Shown here in pieces: positions 8,065 to 15,108 of a stretch of DNA of 64,000 nucleotides. Numbering within the stretch: position 1 is the first letter of the stretch; each line of letters starts with the position of its first letter. The translations under genes and the position numbers were made by a program. This DNA is from Kiloniella laminariae (GTDB taxonomy: Bacteria; Pseudomonadota; Alphaproteobacteria; Kiloniellales; Kiloniellaceae), in assembly GCF_027214005.1 (NCBI RefSeq), contig NZ_JAPWGY010000001.1:124001-188000 (forward strand), given 5' to 3'. Below the pieces are notes generated by a model. The model did no database searches. It was not told the DNA's origin and saw only the letters and a program-made list of their open reading frames with translations.

Positions 8065-8144
8065 CAGTAACATAGTTTGTGGGGAGGGAAACATGGACAG
8101 TTGGTCGCAGTTTACTGTTTCTGTATTTCCCCTTCCCTTCGGTC

Positions 8145-9428
8145 CTAGTTAAAGACGGCCCCTGGATTGTCGAGGCTGTCAGAACCTTCTACTTCGATAG
8201 AGGTCAGACCCAGTGTTGCGACGGCGCGTTCAATAGAGCGGGTCTGATCAATCAGGCCATCAATGGCGGCCTGGACGATGGCGTTGCCAACTGTGTTGCC
8301 TGCACCGATCATCTGGTCATAGGCTTCTACAGTTTCAGCACGGGTTTTCATCGCAGCCATGGCGCTGACAGTCGCTTCGAGTTTGGTGACAAGTTCAGCA
8401 TCAACAGCCGCGTCGCCTGCTTTAACCAGATCGGAAACGGAAGGACCGTTTACTGTTGTACCGTCAATACGTTTGTAGGCACCAAGGTAAACATTCTGGA
8501 TACCCAACTGGTCGTAATAGTGGGAGTTGTGTGTGTTGTCAGAGAAGCAGTCATGCTCTTCTTCCGGGTCGTTCAGCAGGAGGCCGAGCTTCATGCGTTC
8601 GCCTGCCAGTTCTCCATAAGACAGGGAACCCATTCCAGTCAGCATCGCTGTAAGCCCGGCAGCAGGATCATTCAGCAGTGTTGTTCTGGCTTCACCACCG
8701 GTTTTCCAGTTGCCAATCATTTCTTCCAGATCAGACATGAGCAGAGTGGACGCAGCCTGAAGATACTGTGCCCGTCGGTCACAGTTGCCGCCTGTGCAGT
8801 TTGCAACGTCAAAATCAGTGGCTGGACGAACTCCGGCACCGGCGTTATTTCCGTTAAGATCCTGACCCCAGAGCAGAAATTCAATCGCGTGGTAGCCTGT
8901 GGCGACGTTTGCTTCGACTTCTTCTGCCTCATGGAGAGTTTCTGCAAGAAGTTCCGGGGTGATTTCTGTTGCGTCGATTTCCTTGCCATTGACAGTAAGC
9001 TTGGCATTGGAGATGACGTTTACAGTGTAAAGCGCATTGTCGTCTGACTCTGAACCGTAAGACGTGTCGACATAATCGATCAGACCTTCATCCAGTGGCC
9101 AGGCATTCACGCGACCTTCCCATTCATCAACAATAGGGTTGCCGAAGCGGAACACTTCTGTTTGCTGATAGGGTACCCGGGCTGCCAGCCAGGCTGAGCG
9201 CGCGGCTGTCAGACTGTCTTCAGACGGCGCTGTGATCAGATTATTGATTGCGCTGTCGAGCGCTTTGGCGCTTGTCAGGGAGTCTTCATAACCTGCCTGG
9301 GCAATGTTGGCATAGTTGTTAAGGACATCAGCGGGGCTAACTGCCTCTGCTGAAGCGGTCGTGGAAAGACCGGTTAGTAACGCGGCAACACCAGCAAGAT
9401 GTGCGGCTTTCGTCAGTGCATGGTTCAA
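8145..9428 (-). CDS. Imelysin-family iron-regulated protein (IrpA-like)
   Basis: 427 residues from a TTG start at 9428. This start is preferred over an upstream reading because AGGAAAGG lies eight bases before it and the protein then begins directly with a signal peptide (NHALTKAAHLAGVAALLTGL, cleavage near ASAEA). The imelysin signature GxHxxE is intact (GYHAIEFLLWGQDLN). The helical scaffold (AAWLAARVPYQQTEVFRFG, SLSYGELAGERMKLGLLL) matches IrpA/imelysin proteins, and NCTGGNCDRR gives a cysteine pair. It is the first gene of the iron block and has a probable Fur box upstream. It is predicted to be periplasmic, with expression under iron limitation. Confidence 0.92.
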   Translation of the reverse strand: MNHALTKAAHLAGVAALLTGLSTTASAEAVSPADVLNNYANIAQAGYEDSLTSAKALDSAINNLITAPSEDSLTAARSAWLAARVPYQQTEVFRFGNPIVDEWEGRVNAWPLDEGLIDYVDTSYGSESDDNALYTVNVISNAKLTVNGKEIDATEITPELLAETLHEAEEVEANVATGYHAIEFLLWGQDLNGNNAGAGVRPATDFDVANCTGGNCDRRAQYLQAASTLLMSDLEEMIGNWKTGGEARTTLLNDPAAGLTAMLTGMGSLSYGELAGERMKLGLLLNDPEEEHDCFSDNTHNSHYYDQLGIQNVYLGAYKRIDGTTVNGPSVSDLVKAGDAAVDAELVTKLEATVSAMAAMKTRAETVEAYDQMIGAGNTVGNAIVQAAIDGLIDQTRSIERAVATLGLTSIEVEGSDSLDNPGAVFN

Positions 9429-9539
9429 TGTATTTCCCTTTCCTGGACGGGTCAGTTCGCGATTGTAAATCGCCTGAACAACGGCCCTGAAATGTTCGTC
9501 AAATCGATAGATTTTGATTATTACTCGCAACTGCTAACA

Positions 9540-9559
9540 CGAATGAGAATGAGTTGCAA
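9540..9559 (-). promoter_or_regulatory. Putative Fur box of the iron operon
   Basis: Read on the plus strand, CGAATGAGAATGAGTTGCAA resembles Fur operators (overlapping GAGAATGA cores; on the other strand TTGCAACTCATTCTCATT). It lies about 110 bp upstream of the TTG start of the lead imelysin gene, in a suitable place for a promoter-overlapping repressor. Imelysin operons are commonly Fur-regulated. The match is by eye only. Confidence 0.5.
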
Positions 9560-9683
9560 TTTTGAAAGTGCGATTTTTCGGGGAAAATAAAGTTGGACCT
9601 GTGCAATACAGTACGGAAATTCAGAACTTATTCTGGCGCAGTCAGATCCGAAAAGAAGACCAGGCCTCGGGCCATATGACAGC

Positions 9684-9713
9684 AAAAAAGGCCGGTGTTG
9701 CCACCAGCCTTTT
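9684..9713 (-). terminator. Rho-independent terminator of bfr
   Basis: On the minus strand AAGGCTGGTG pairs with CACCGGCCTT (one G-T wobble) around GCAA, followed by a T-run. It lies 23 bp after the bacterioferritin stop. Confidence 0.9.
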
Positions 9714-9735
9714 AAAATTCCGATGATTTCAGATG

Positions 9736-10218
9736 TTAGTCTGAATCAGGCAAGCCGCTCTGGGACTGCACATAATTCTGAATTCCGATGCGCTTGATCA
9801 GCTCGAACTGTGATTCGAGATAATCGACATGTTCTTCTTCATCAACCAGAATCTGTTTCAGCAGATCGCGGCTGCCGTAATCCTGAACTGATTCACAATG
9901 TTTGATGCCCGCCTTGTAAACTTCAACAGCTTCAAGTTCACCAGCAAGATCAGCTTTAAGGATCTCTTCGACATCCTCGCCAATCTTCAGCTTGTTCAGG
10001 CTTTGCAGATTCGGGAAACCATCCAGCAGGAGGATGCGGTCAATCAGCTTGTCCGCATGGTGCATTTCTTCGATGGATTCCTTGTACTCATGTTTGCCGA
10101 GGGCTTTCACACCCCAGTCATTAAGGAGCTTGGAGTGAAGGAAATACTGGTTAATTGCGGTTAGTTCGTGAGTCAGAGCAATGTTGAGATGCTCGATGAC
10201 TTTTTTGTCGCCCTTCAT
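9736..10218 (-). CDS. bfr: Bacterioferritin
   Basis: A 160-residue four-helix-bundle protein that oxidises and stores iron in a 24-mer shell in the cytoplasm. All ferroxidase ligands are in place: Glu18, Glu51, His54, Glu94, Glu127 and His130. Met52, the residue that bridges haem between two subunits, is also present. Length is normal for Bfr. GAGGAA precedes the ATG. It is transcribed alone, with a terminator downstream and an Irr-like (ICE) palindrome about 70 bp upstream of the start, so iron or haem status probably controls it. It stands next to the iron-limitation operon. Confidence 0.97.
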   Translation of the reverse strand: MKGDKKVIEHLNIALTHELTAINQYFLHSKLLNDWGVKALGKHEYKESIEEMHHADKLIDRILLLDGFPNLQSLNKLKIGEDVEEILKADLAGELEAVEVYKAGIKHCESVQDYGSRDLLKQILVDEEEHVDYLESQFELIKRIGIQNYVQSQSGLPDSD

Positions 10219-10286
10219 AATGCGTTCCTCAATTTTATCTTTTCAGAAAAGGAAATCTCTTTCCTTACGGGGAGTTGATCTGTCTT

Positions 10287-10303
10287 TTTAGAATGTTTCC
10301 AAT
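10287..10303 (-). promoter_or_regulatory. ICE/Irr-like box upstream of bfr
   Basis: TTTAGAATGTTTCCAAT matches the alphaproteobacterial iron-control element recognised by Irr (TTTRGAA, three bases, TTCYAAA) at about 15 of 17 positions. Bacterioferritin is a known Irr target in alphaproteobacteria. The box is 69-85 bp before the bfr start, in an A/T-rich promoter region with long T-runs. Matched by eye. Confidence 0.5.
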
Positions 10304-10371
10304 AATGTAATTTATCCTGGTTTTTTTTCAAGTTTTTTTTGGTTTATTTGACAGAGTTTATCGGGCGAATG

Positions 10372-11799
10372 TTAAAAATATTCGACCGAGTTGAGTGTCG
10401 GTGTGGTGAGGATCGCCCCCAGTTTGCTGAGAGCGATCACCAGGGTTTCTGTTTTTCTTGGCGCCATAATTGATAGTCTGATGTGCTGGTTTCCACTGCC
10501 TGTGCGGCTGGAGAAACGCTGTCCGGATGTCACAAGAACCCCGGCGAGTTCGGCCTGTTTGACAAAAAGGTCTACATTGCAGCTGTCGGGGAGTTTGAGC
10601 CAGGCGTGTGAACGGCAAAATTTGAGTGAGACCACCTTGTCTGCCAGTTCTGCCCGGGTCAGCTTCTCTCTTTCATCTGCCTGGACGAGAGAGGCATCAA
10701 TCATTTTTTGTAAGCTGTCGTGGCGCAAAGCCAGTTCAGATGCCGCGACAGCGAGAACCGGGGATACCATCCAGCTTTGGGCTGTGATGCCCTGGGCCAT
10801 CAGCATGGTGATCTGGGGGGAAGCCACGGAAACGCCGATACGCAGAGAAGGTGTCAGGCGTTTGGCCAGACCTGTCAGATAAATTGCATTGTCCGGAAAC
10901 AGAGCGGCATAGGGAGGAGGAGCGTCGGGGTAAAGAAATCCATAGATGTCATCTTCGATGACAAGCACATCGTATTTTTTTGCGATCTCGCCAATCTGTA
11001 ATCGGCGTTCGAGCGGCGTGGTGATGCAGGTCGGATTATGTCCGGTGGGTGTCGTCACCAGCAATCGCAAGCGCCCGGCCTGACAGAGCCTTTCAAAATC
11101 GACGGGGTCTATTCCCCGGTCATCACATTCAACTATGACGCTGGAGAGACCGGCCTGACTGAGCGCGGCTGAAACACCCGGATAACACAAGGGTTCCAGG
11201 CAAATGGTGTCCCCCGGTGATGTCAGGCGATTCAGGGCGGTAAAAATTCCGTTCTGGGCACCGTGATTAATCAGCAGTCGTTCTTCACCGACCTGCTGCA
11301 GGCATGCGGGAAGAAAAGCACGCATCGCCAGTTTTTGCGCGGCAGTTCCATAGCCATCGCGATAGGTCATAAGGGTCAGGGAAGAAGCTTTGTCTGCGGT
11401 GCGTCGCAGGGCCCAACGCAGCAGATCTTCACCTTCTTCGTTGGTAATGGCATTCATGGCAAGGTCAATAACCCCGATATCAGCCAGATTACTATCGCTT
11501 TTGCGAGAGGAGGACGGGCGGGGCAGGATGATATCGGCGCCGATGCTGGCCTCTTCGCGAACAAAAGTACCGCGACCGACTTCCGCGGTGACCATGCCTC
11601 TACGCTCAAGTGCTGCGTATACACGGGACATGGTCCCCAGACTGCAGCCTGCTTGCCAGGCAGCATCCCGCAGGGGAGGAAGCTTTTCCCCGGGTTGCAG
11701 TGTTCCTTCGCGGATGGCCTGGCGAAAGAGACTTTCCAGCTGGCTATATTTCTGTCCCGTGGCGGGAGCACGGGATTTTATGAGAGAAAGAATTGTCAT
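10372..11799 (-). CDS. MocR-type GntR/aminotransferase transcriptional regulator
   Basis: A 475-residue fusion of a GntR winged helix (residues about 8-80: YSQLESLFRQAIREGTLQPG, LGTMSRVYAALERRGMVT) and a fold-type I aminotransferase domain. The aminotransferase part shows NHGAQNGIFTALNRL, the IEDDIYGFLYPD segment with the PLP-ring aspartate, and the Schiff-base lysine in YLTGLAKRLTPSLRIG. MocR proteins sense PLP or amino compounds rather than catalyse. It is divergent from the LysE-family exporter, whose gene it most likely controls. I prefer the ATG at 11799, which leaves palindromic operators outside the coding region; a TTG at 11835 would place them inside. There is no clear ribosome-binding site before 11799, so the mRNA may be leaderless. 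Confidence 0.92.
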   Translation of the reverse strand: MTILSLIKSRAPATGQKYSQLESLFRQAIREGTLQPGEKLPPLRDAAWQAGCSLGTMSRVYAALERRGMVTAEVGRGTFVREEASIGADIILPRPSSSRKSDSNLADIGVIDLAMNAITNEEGEDLLRWALRRTADKASSLTLMTYRDGYGTAAQKLAMRAFLPACLQQVGEERLLINHGAQNGIFTALNRLTSPGDTICLEPLCYPGVSAALSQAGLSSVIVECDDRGIDPVDFERLCQAGRLRLLVTTPTGHNPTCITTPLERRLQIGEIAKKYDVLVIEDDIYGFLYPDAPPPYAALFPDNAIYLTGLAKRLTPSLRIGVSVASPQITMLMAQGITAQSWMVSPVLAVAASELALRHDSLQKMIDASLVQADEREKLTRAELADKVVSLKFCRSHAWLKLPDSCNVDLFVKQAELAGVLVTSGQRFSSRTGSGNQHIRLSIMAPRKTETLVIALSKLGAILTTPTLNSVEYF

Positions 11800-11801
11800 A
11801 G

Positions 11802-11830
11802 GAACAATATAAATATTGTTCAATGAACAA
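11802..11830. promoter_or_regulatory. Nested palindromic operator between mocR-type and lysE-type genes
   Basis: Two overlapping perfect palindromes share one arm: GAACAATAT-AA-ATATTGTTC (11802-11821) and TTGTTC-AAT-GAACAA (11816-11830). Three GAACAA/TTGTTC half-sites therefore follow one another just upstream of the MocR-type start and 85 bp upstream of the LysE-family start. This is what a MocR operator controlling a divergent pair would look like. Confidence 0.7.
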
Positions 11831-11915
11831 TGCAAGCGGATATATAAGGGGATCCGGGGGCAGAAATATCCTGAAGTGCTCCGGACGTTAAGTAACTCTG
11901 GCGGAATTTAGAATC

Positions 11916-12533
11916 ATGCTTTCAGAAAACATTATACCTGCGTGGATCTTTGCTGTCGTGATGTCAGGAACACCGGGACCCGCAAACATGATTCTGATGG
12001 CAACAGGCGCAGCTTTGGGATTTCGCCGGGCATTGCCTTTTACCTGTGGTGTTTTTATCGGGTTTACAGTGGTGCTTGCTGTTGCGGGGTTTGGCATCAC
12101 TGCACTGCTGGATGGTTTCCCGGCCCTGGGGCCAGTGATAACTGTGGGAAGCAGCTGTTACCTTTTGTATCTGGCCTGGAAAATCGCCCGTATTGATCTG
12201 AAAAAGACGTCGGGGGATGTGGCGGCAAAGACTGTCGGATTGGTCAATGGCCTGATTGTTCACCCAATGAACCCAAAAGCCTGGTTGATGGCAACAACCG
12301 TTTTTGCCCAGTTTTCAGACCACTCCAGGCCAGCCTGGGAACAGTGGCTGGTCATGAGTGTGATTTTCTTCTTTGGCGGTTTTCCAACCAACTGTATCTG
12401 GACCTGGGGTGGAGATCGTCTGATATCCTCTATCCAGAGTCCGGGGCGGCGGCTTGCTGTAAATTTGTTTCTGGCAATATCCACGGTCGCAATTGTTGCC
12501 TATATGGCCTTTAACCAGTTTGTCGTGGTGTAA
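11916..12533 (+). CDS. LysE/RhtB-family amino-acid exporter
   Basis: A 205-residue inner-membrane protein with about six helices. The family signature is present near the N-terminus: SGTPGPANMILMATGAALGF, followed by the conserved GFTVVLAVAGFG helix and the mid-protein NGLIVHPMNPKAWLM motif. LysE/RhtB proteins export amino acids or their analogues; the substrate cannot be read. It is divergent from the MocR-type regulator, and that pairing suggests export of an amino compound sensed through PLP chemistry. Confidence 0.92.
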   Translation: MLSENIIPAWIFAVVMSGTPGPANMILMATGAALGFRRALPFTCGVFIGFTVVLAVAGFGITALLDGFPALGPVITVGSSCYLLYLAWKIARIDLKKTSGDVAAKTVGLVNGLIVHPMNPKAWLMATTVFAQFSDHSRPAWEQWLVMSVIFFFGGFPTNCIWTWGGDRLISSIQSPGRRLAVNLFLAISTVAIVAYMAFNQFVVV

Positions 12534-12582
12534 AACCGAAACAAAAACCGACCTGATCGGCGTTCTTTTAAGATCTGGTCAG

Positions 12583-12608
12583 AAAAAAACGAGAGAGGAA
12601 ATCCTCTC
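12583..12608 (-). terminator. Minus-strand rho-independent terminator without an upstream protein gene
   Basis: The 6-bp stem GAGAGG/CCTCTC with an ATTT loop is followed on the minus strand by GTTTTTTT (A-run at 12583-12589 on the plus strand). In the plus direction there is no T-run, so it does not serve the LysE-family gene well. Confidence 0.65.
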
Positions 12609-12760
12609 CCGTACAGTAGGGTCGATAGAGCTTCTCTGGTCACAAAGTTGGCGATGACCAGATCGCGAAAACCTCCGGTTTTTTCCCCATTCAGCGTAGA
12701 AGCCAGTCAGGGCCGAAGATACCTCATGTTCCGAAACAAAAGACAGTTGGCTGACTTTCG
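12583..12760 (-). ncRNA. Candidate small RNA on the minus strand
   Basis: The 3' end is defined by a hairpin GAGAGG-ATTT-CCTCTC followed by G and seven T. Upstream on the same strand there are AAAACC-GGA-GGTTTT and TGGTCA...TGACCA stem-loops but no open frame. The 5' end is a guess. I do not recognise a known family (it does not clearly read as 6S, SRP or a named alphaproteobacterial sRNA). Support is structural only. Confidence 0.35.
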
Positions 12761-12834
12761 CCCGATACAGGATTGAAAGAAGACTAGGGCGAGGTCAGGA
12801 AGCGGGCAATAATCCGTTGTCGTACAGCGCAATA

Positions 12835-12883
12835 TTTGTAAATATATTTATCAATCGAAAAACATATTTGTGAATGTTGTAAA
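12835..12883 (+). promoter_or_regulatory. TTTGTAAA-type half-sites before the ScfR-like regulator
   Basis: TTTGTAAA (12835-12842), TTTGTGAA (12867-12874) and GTTGTAAA (12876-12883) lie just upstream of the ATG at 12888. RamB/ScfR/MccR regulators are known to bind TTTGCAAA-like palindromes, so these may be autoregulatory sites. The spacing is about 32 bp between the first two. Identified by eye. Confidence 0.4.
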
Positions 12884-12887
12884 AGAT

Positions 12888-14408
12888 ATGGCGCGTCAGA
12901 TATTCGCAGGGCGGAAAATCCGCCACCTCCGGGCACAGTTGGGCCTGACCCAGGTGGCAATGGCAGGGCAGCTGGATATTTCAGCGGCCTATCTCAATCT
13001 AGTTGAGCATAACCAGAGACCTCTTTCAAGAAAGCTGCAGAAAAAACTCGAGAGTGTCTTGCCAGTCAAAGAGGGGGAGCTCTCTGGTGGGGAGGAAGCA
13101 AGAATGCTTTCGGCCCTGGAAGAACTTTTTTCGGATCCCCTTTTCGATCGCAACCGTCCTGGTGGGGCAACCCTCGGTGACTTTGTTGCGGTTCACCCCG
13201 AGATTTGCCGGGCGGTGCTCAAACTGTACCGGGCATTTCGCAATGCGCGTGAGGATCGCCTCAAGGCCCGGGAAAGCCTCTCTGCGGACCCGTATTTTGC
13301 GGATACCAGTCACAAGCTGTTGACCCAGTTGACGTCCATACGGTCCTTTGCCGAAATACTTCAGGATAACGACGATCTTTCTGATCATCAGCGCGGACGT
13401 TTTACAGATGTTCTGGTGGATGAAAGTAAAAAGCTTACCTTGATGGTTGGAGAATTGTTTGATTTTATCAATGGAGAGTCTCTGGAATCATCCAGCCTGA
13501 GTGAAACCCCCACGGATGAAGTGGTGGATATGCTTTCGGTTAATGACCACTATTTTCCCGAGCTGGAAGACGCGGCTGAACAGTTGCGGGAAAGAATAGG
13601 CAATCCCCAACCCTACGGACTTTTTGATGCCTTGGTCCACTATCTGGATGAACAGCTGGGAATATCTGTCGAGATTGTTCCGGTGACAACGCAACCCTCG
13701 CTAAAAAAAGGCATGTGGGAGCTGGAAGGAGAGGACGGTGGTGTACTTCGCCTGATGGAGACACTCTCGGTCAGTTCTCTGGTCTTCCGCCTTGCCCGGG
13801 TCGTTGCCGAAGTTGCCTATGCTGACGTTTTGGAAAAAACGCTGGCGCGCGGACATGTGAGCAGCGACGAGGCGCGGCGGCTCTGCCTGAAAGCACTGGG
13901 GAGTTATTTTGCCGGAGCCTTGATGATGCCATATGCGGCTTTTCGTCAGGCCGCACTTGAATTGCGCCATGATATTGATCTGTTGCGGCGGCGTTTTCGG
14001 GTCGGTTTTGAGCAGGTTTGCCACCGCCTGACCACCTTGCAAAAACCGCAGGAGGAAGGGGTGCCATTCCACTTTGTCCGGGTTGATCTTGCCGGACAGA
14101 TTTCCAAACGCTTTAGTGCCTCAGGATTAAGAATCCCGCGCTATGGTGTGCTGCCTGCGCAATGGGGGGTTCAGGATGCCTTCCTTAAACCGGGAAGAAT
14201 CAGTACCCATTCTATGCGGGCGGAAGACATGGCCATATATTTTTCGATCACCCGCACAGTTACAAAACCAGGTACCATGGTGGGGCAAGCAGGAAACACC
14301 TTTGCTGTCAGCCTGGGGTGTGAGGTATCCTTCGCGCGCCATATGGTTTATGCCGATGGCCTGGATTTCACGCATCCTGACAGTGTACTGCCCCCGGTAA
14401 AAAAATAA
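12888..14408 (+). CDS. XRE-HTH / DHp-like / IrrE-like / ScfR regulator
   Basis: 506 residues from the ATG at 12888; the family usually begins with this M-A-R-x-I-F-A-G peptide, so the GTG six codons earlier is less likely. Residues 6-58 are an XRE helix-turn-helix (LGLTQVAMAGQLDISAAYLN). About 135-195 (TSHKLLTQLTSIRSFAEILQ, then RFTDVLVDESKKLTLMVGEL) reads as a histidine-kinase dimerisation/phosphoacceptor domain with the histidine at 142. About 240-385 resembles the IrrE/DUF955 region but lacks HExxH. The C-terminus (DLAGQISKRFSASGLRIPRY, SLGCEVSFARHMVYADGL) is the ScfRs/DUF2083 domain of short-chain-acyl regulators such as RamB and MccR. It precedes a receiver protein and a sensor kinase. 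The DHp-like insert is unusual. Confidence 0.88.
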   Translation: MARQIFAGRKIRHLRAQLGLTQVAMAGQLDISAAYLNLVEHNQRPLSRKLQKKLESVLPVKEGELSGGEEARMLSALEELFSDPLFDRNRPGGATLGDFVAVHPEICRAVLKLYRAFRNAREDRLKARESLSADPYFADTSHKLLTQLTSIRSFAEILQDNDDLSDHQRGRFTDVLVDESKKLTLMVGELFDFINGESLESSSLSETPTDEVVDMLSVNDHYFPELEDAAEQLRERIGNPQPYGLFDALVHYLDEQLGISVEIVPVTTQPSLKKGMWELEGEDGGVLRLMETLSVSSLVFRLARVVAEVAYADVLEKTLARGHVSSDEARRLCLKALGSYFAGALMMPYAAFRQAALELRHDIDLLRRRFRVGFEQVCHRLTTLQKPQEEGVPFHFVRVDLAGQISKRFSASGLRIPRYGVLPAQWGVQDAFLKPGRISTHSMRAEDMAIYFSITRTVTKPGTMVGQAGNTFAVSLGCEVSFARHMVYADGLDFTHPDSVLPPVKK

Positions 14409-14476
14409 ATTGCAGGCCATACACCAAGCCCGGCGGTGATGGGGAAACTGATCGTTTTTCCGGGATTATTCCAATA

Positions 14477-14519
14477 TTGGCAAAGATAATGTTGCCAAGG
14501 TGAAATCACGCCTTGGCAA
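14477..14519. promoter_or_regulatory. TTGGCAA inverted and direct repeats before the receiver gene
   Basis: TTGGCAA at 14477-14483 forms an inverted repeat with TTGCCAA at 14492-14498, and a third copy, TTGGCAA, follows at 14513-14519, 36 bp after the first. They lie 78-120 bp before the receiver start, in the 190-bp gap after the ScfR-like gene, so they may be an operator for the downstream signalling genes, possibly for the ScfR-like protein itself. Confidence 0.4.
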
Positions 14520-14596
14520 AAGGCTGGGGCTAACGTTAATCTTGCGGGAACAGGGAAAATAAACAGAGAAAACCGGATTGCGGAGAAAGGCAGAAA

Positions 14597-14980
14597 ATGC
14601 CTCAAACGGTTCTCGTAGTTGAAGACGAGCCCCATATTGTCGATTCACTCAGCTTTTTGATGAAGAAGGCCGGTTTCGACGTCTTTATTGCACGCGACGG
14701 TGATGCCGCCTTGCGGATGGTGGAAAGCTGTCCGCCCGATCTGATGCTGCTGGATATTATGTTGCCACGGCGGGATGGCTTTGATGTTTTGAAATCGGTC
14801 CGGTCCAATCCGGCGTGGCGGGATATACGGGTCATCCTTTTGACGGCCAAAGGCCGTGACGTGGATCGTTTAAAGGGGATGGAACTCGGCGCTGACGATT
14901 TTGTAACCAAACCTTTTTCGACCAAGGAAGTTGTCCGGCTGGTTCGACAACATCTGGGTGTTGAAGAAAAAACGGCATAA
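14597..14980 (+). CDS. Single-domain response regulator (REC only)
   Basis: A 127-residue CheY-like receiver with no output domain. The acidic pair Glu9-Asp10 (VVEDEP), phosphoacceptor Asp53 (LLDIMLPRRDG), switch Thr83 (LLTAKG) and Lys105 (VTKPFS) are all present, so it should be phosphorylatable. It is predicted cytosolic. The start has GGAGAAAGGC upstream. It sits between a transcription factor with a DHp-like segment and an SLC5-type sensor kinase; the kinase lacks its own receiver, so this protein is its likely partner, and might in turn dock on the DHp-like part of the regulator. Confidence 0.94.
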   Translation: MPQTVLVVEDEPHIVDSLSFLMKKAGFDVFIARDGDAALRMVESCPPDLMLLDIMLPRRDGFDVLKSVRSNPAWRDIRVILLTAKGRDVDRLKGMELGADDFVTKPFSTKEVVRLVRQHLGVEEKTA

Positions 14981-15108
14981 GAAAACAAACATATTTTGAC
15001 GTTGCGTTAAAGTCTGCCTCCTGCCGTCTCGCTTGAGAAAAAGCGGGTACCTGACTTGTCTGTTTTCTGGTGTTTGCTTAACCTTGCTGCTTCAATCGGG
15101 GAAGAAAC

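Larger units (their letters stand above)
9429..9735. other. Regulatory intergenic region between imelysin and bacterioferritin genes
   Basis: About 300 bp without a gene. It contains the leader and promoter of the iron block with a Fur-like box (about 9540-9559), then roughly 100 bp with no recognisable element, then the bacterioferritin terminator (9684-9713). No open frame with a ribosome-binding site is seen. Confidence 0.7.
12534..12887. other. Intergenic region with orphan minus-strand terminator
   Basis: About 350 bp without a protein gene. On the left is a factor-independent terminator facing the minus strand (12583-12608); no minus-strand protein gene feeds it. The middle can form several hairpins on the minus strand (TGGTCA/TGACCA near 12640-12660, AAAACC/GGTTTT near 12668-12682). 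The right end is A/T-rich with TTTGTAAA-like half-sites before the regulator gene. A small RNA plus a promoter region is the simplest reading. Confidence 0.5.

Noticed and set aside
8079-9047. Plus-strand open frame of about 320 codons opposite the lead imelysin
   Set aside because: Shadow of a real secreted protein gene; low-quality cysteine- and histidine-rich translation without family resemblance.
12583-12760. Assignment of the orphan minus-strand transcript to 6S RNA
   Set aside because: I could not recognise the closing stem and central bubble of 6S RNA, so only an unnamed small RNA is proposed.
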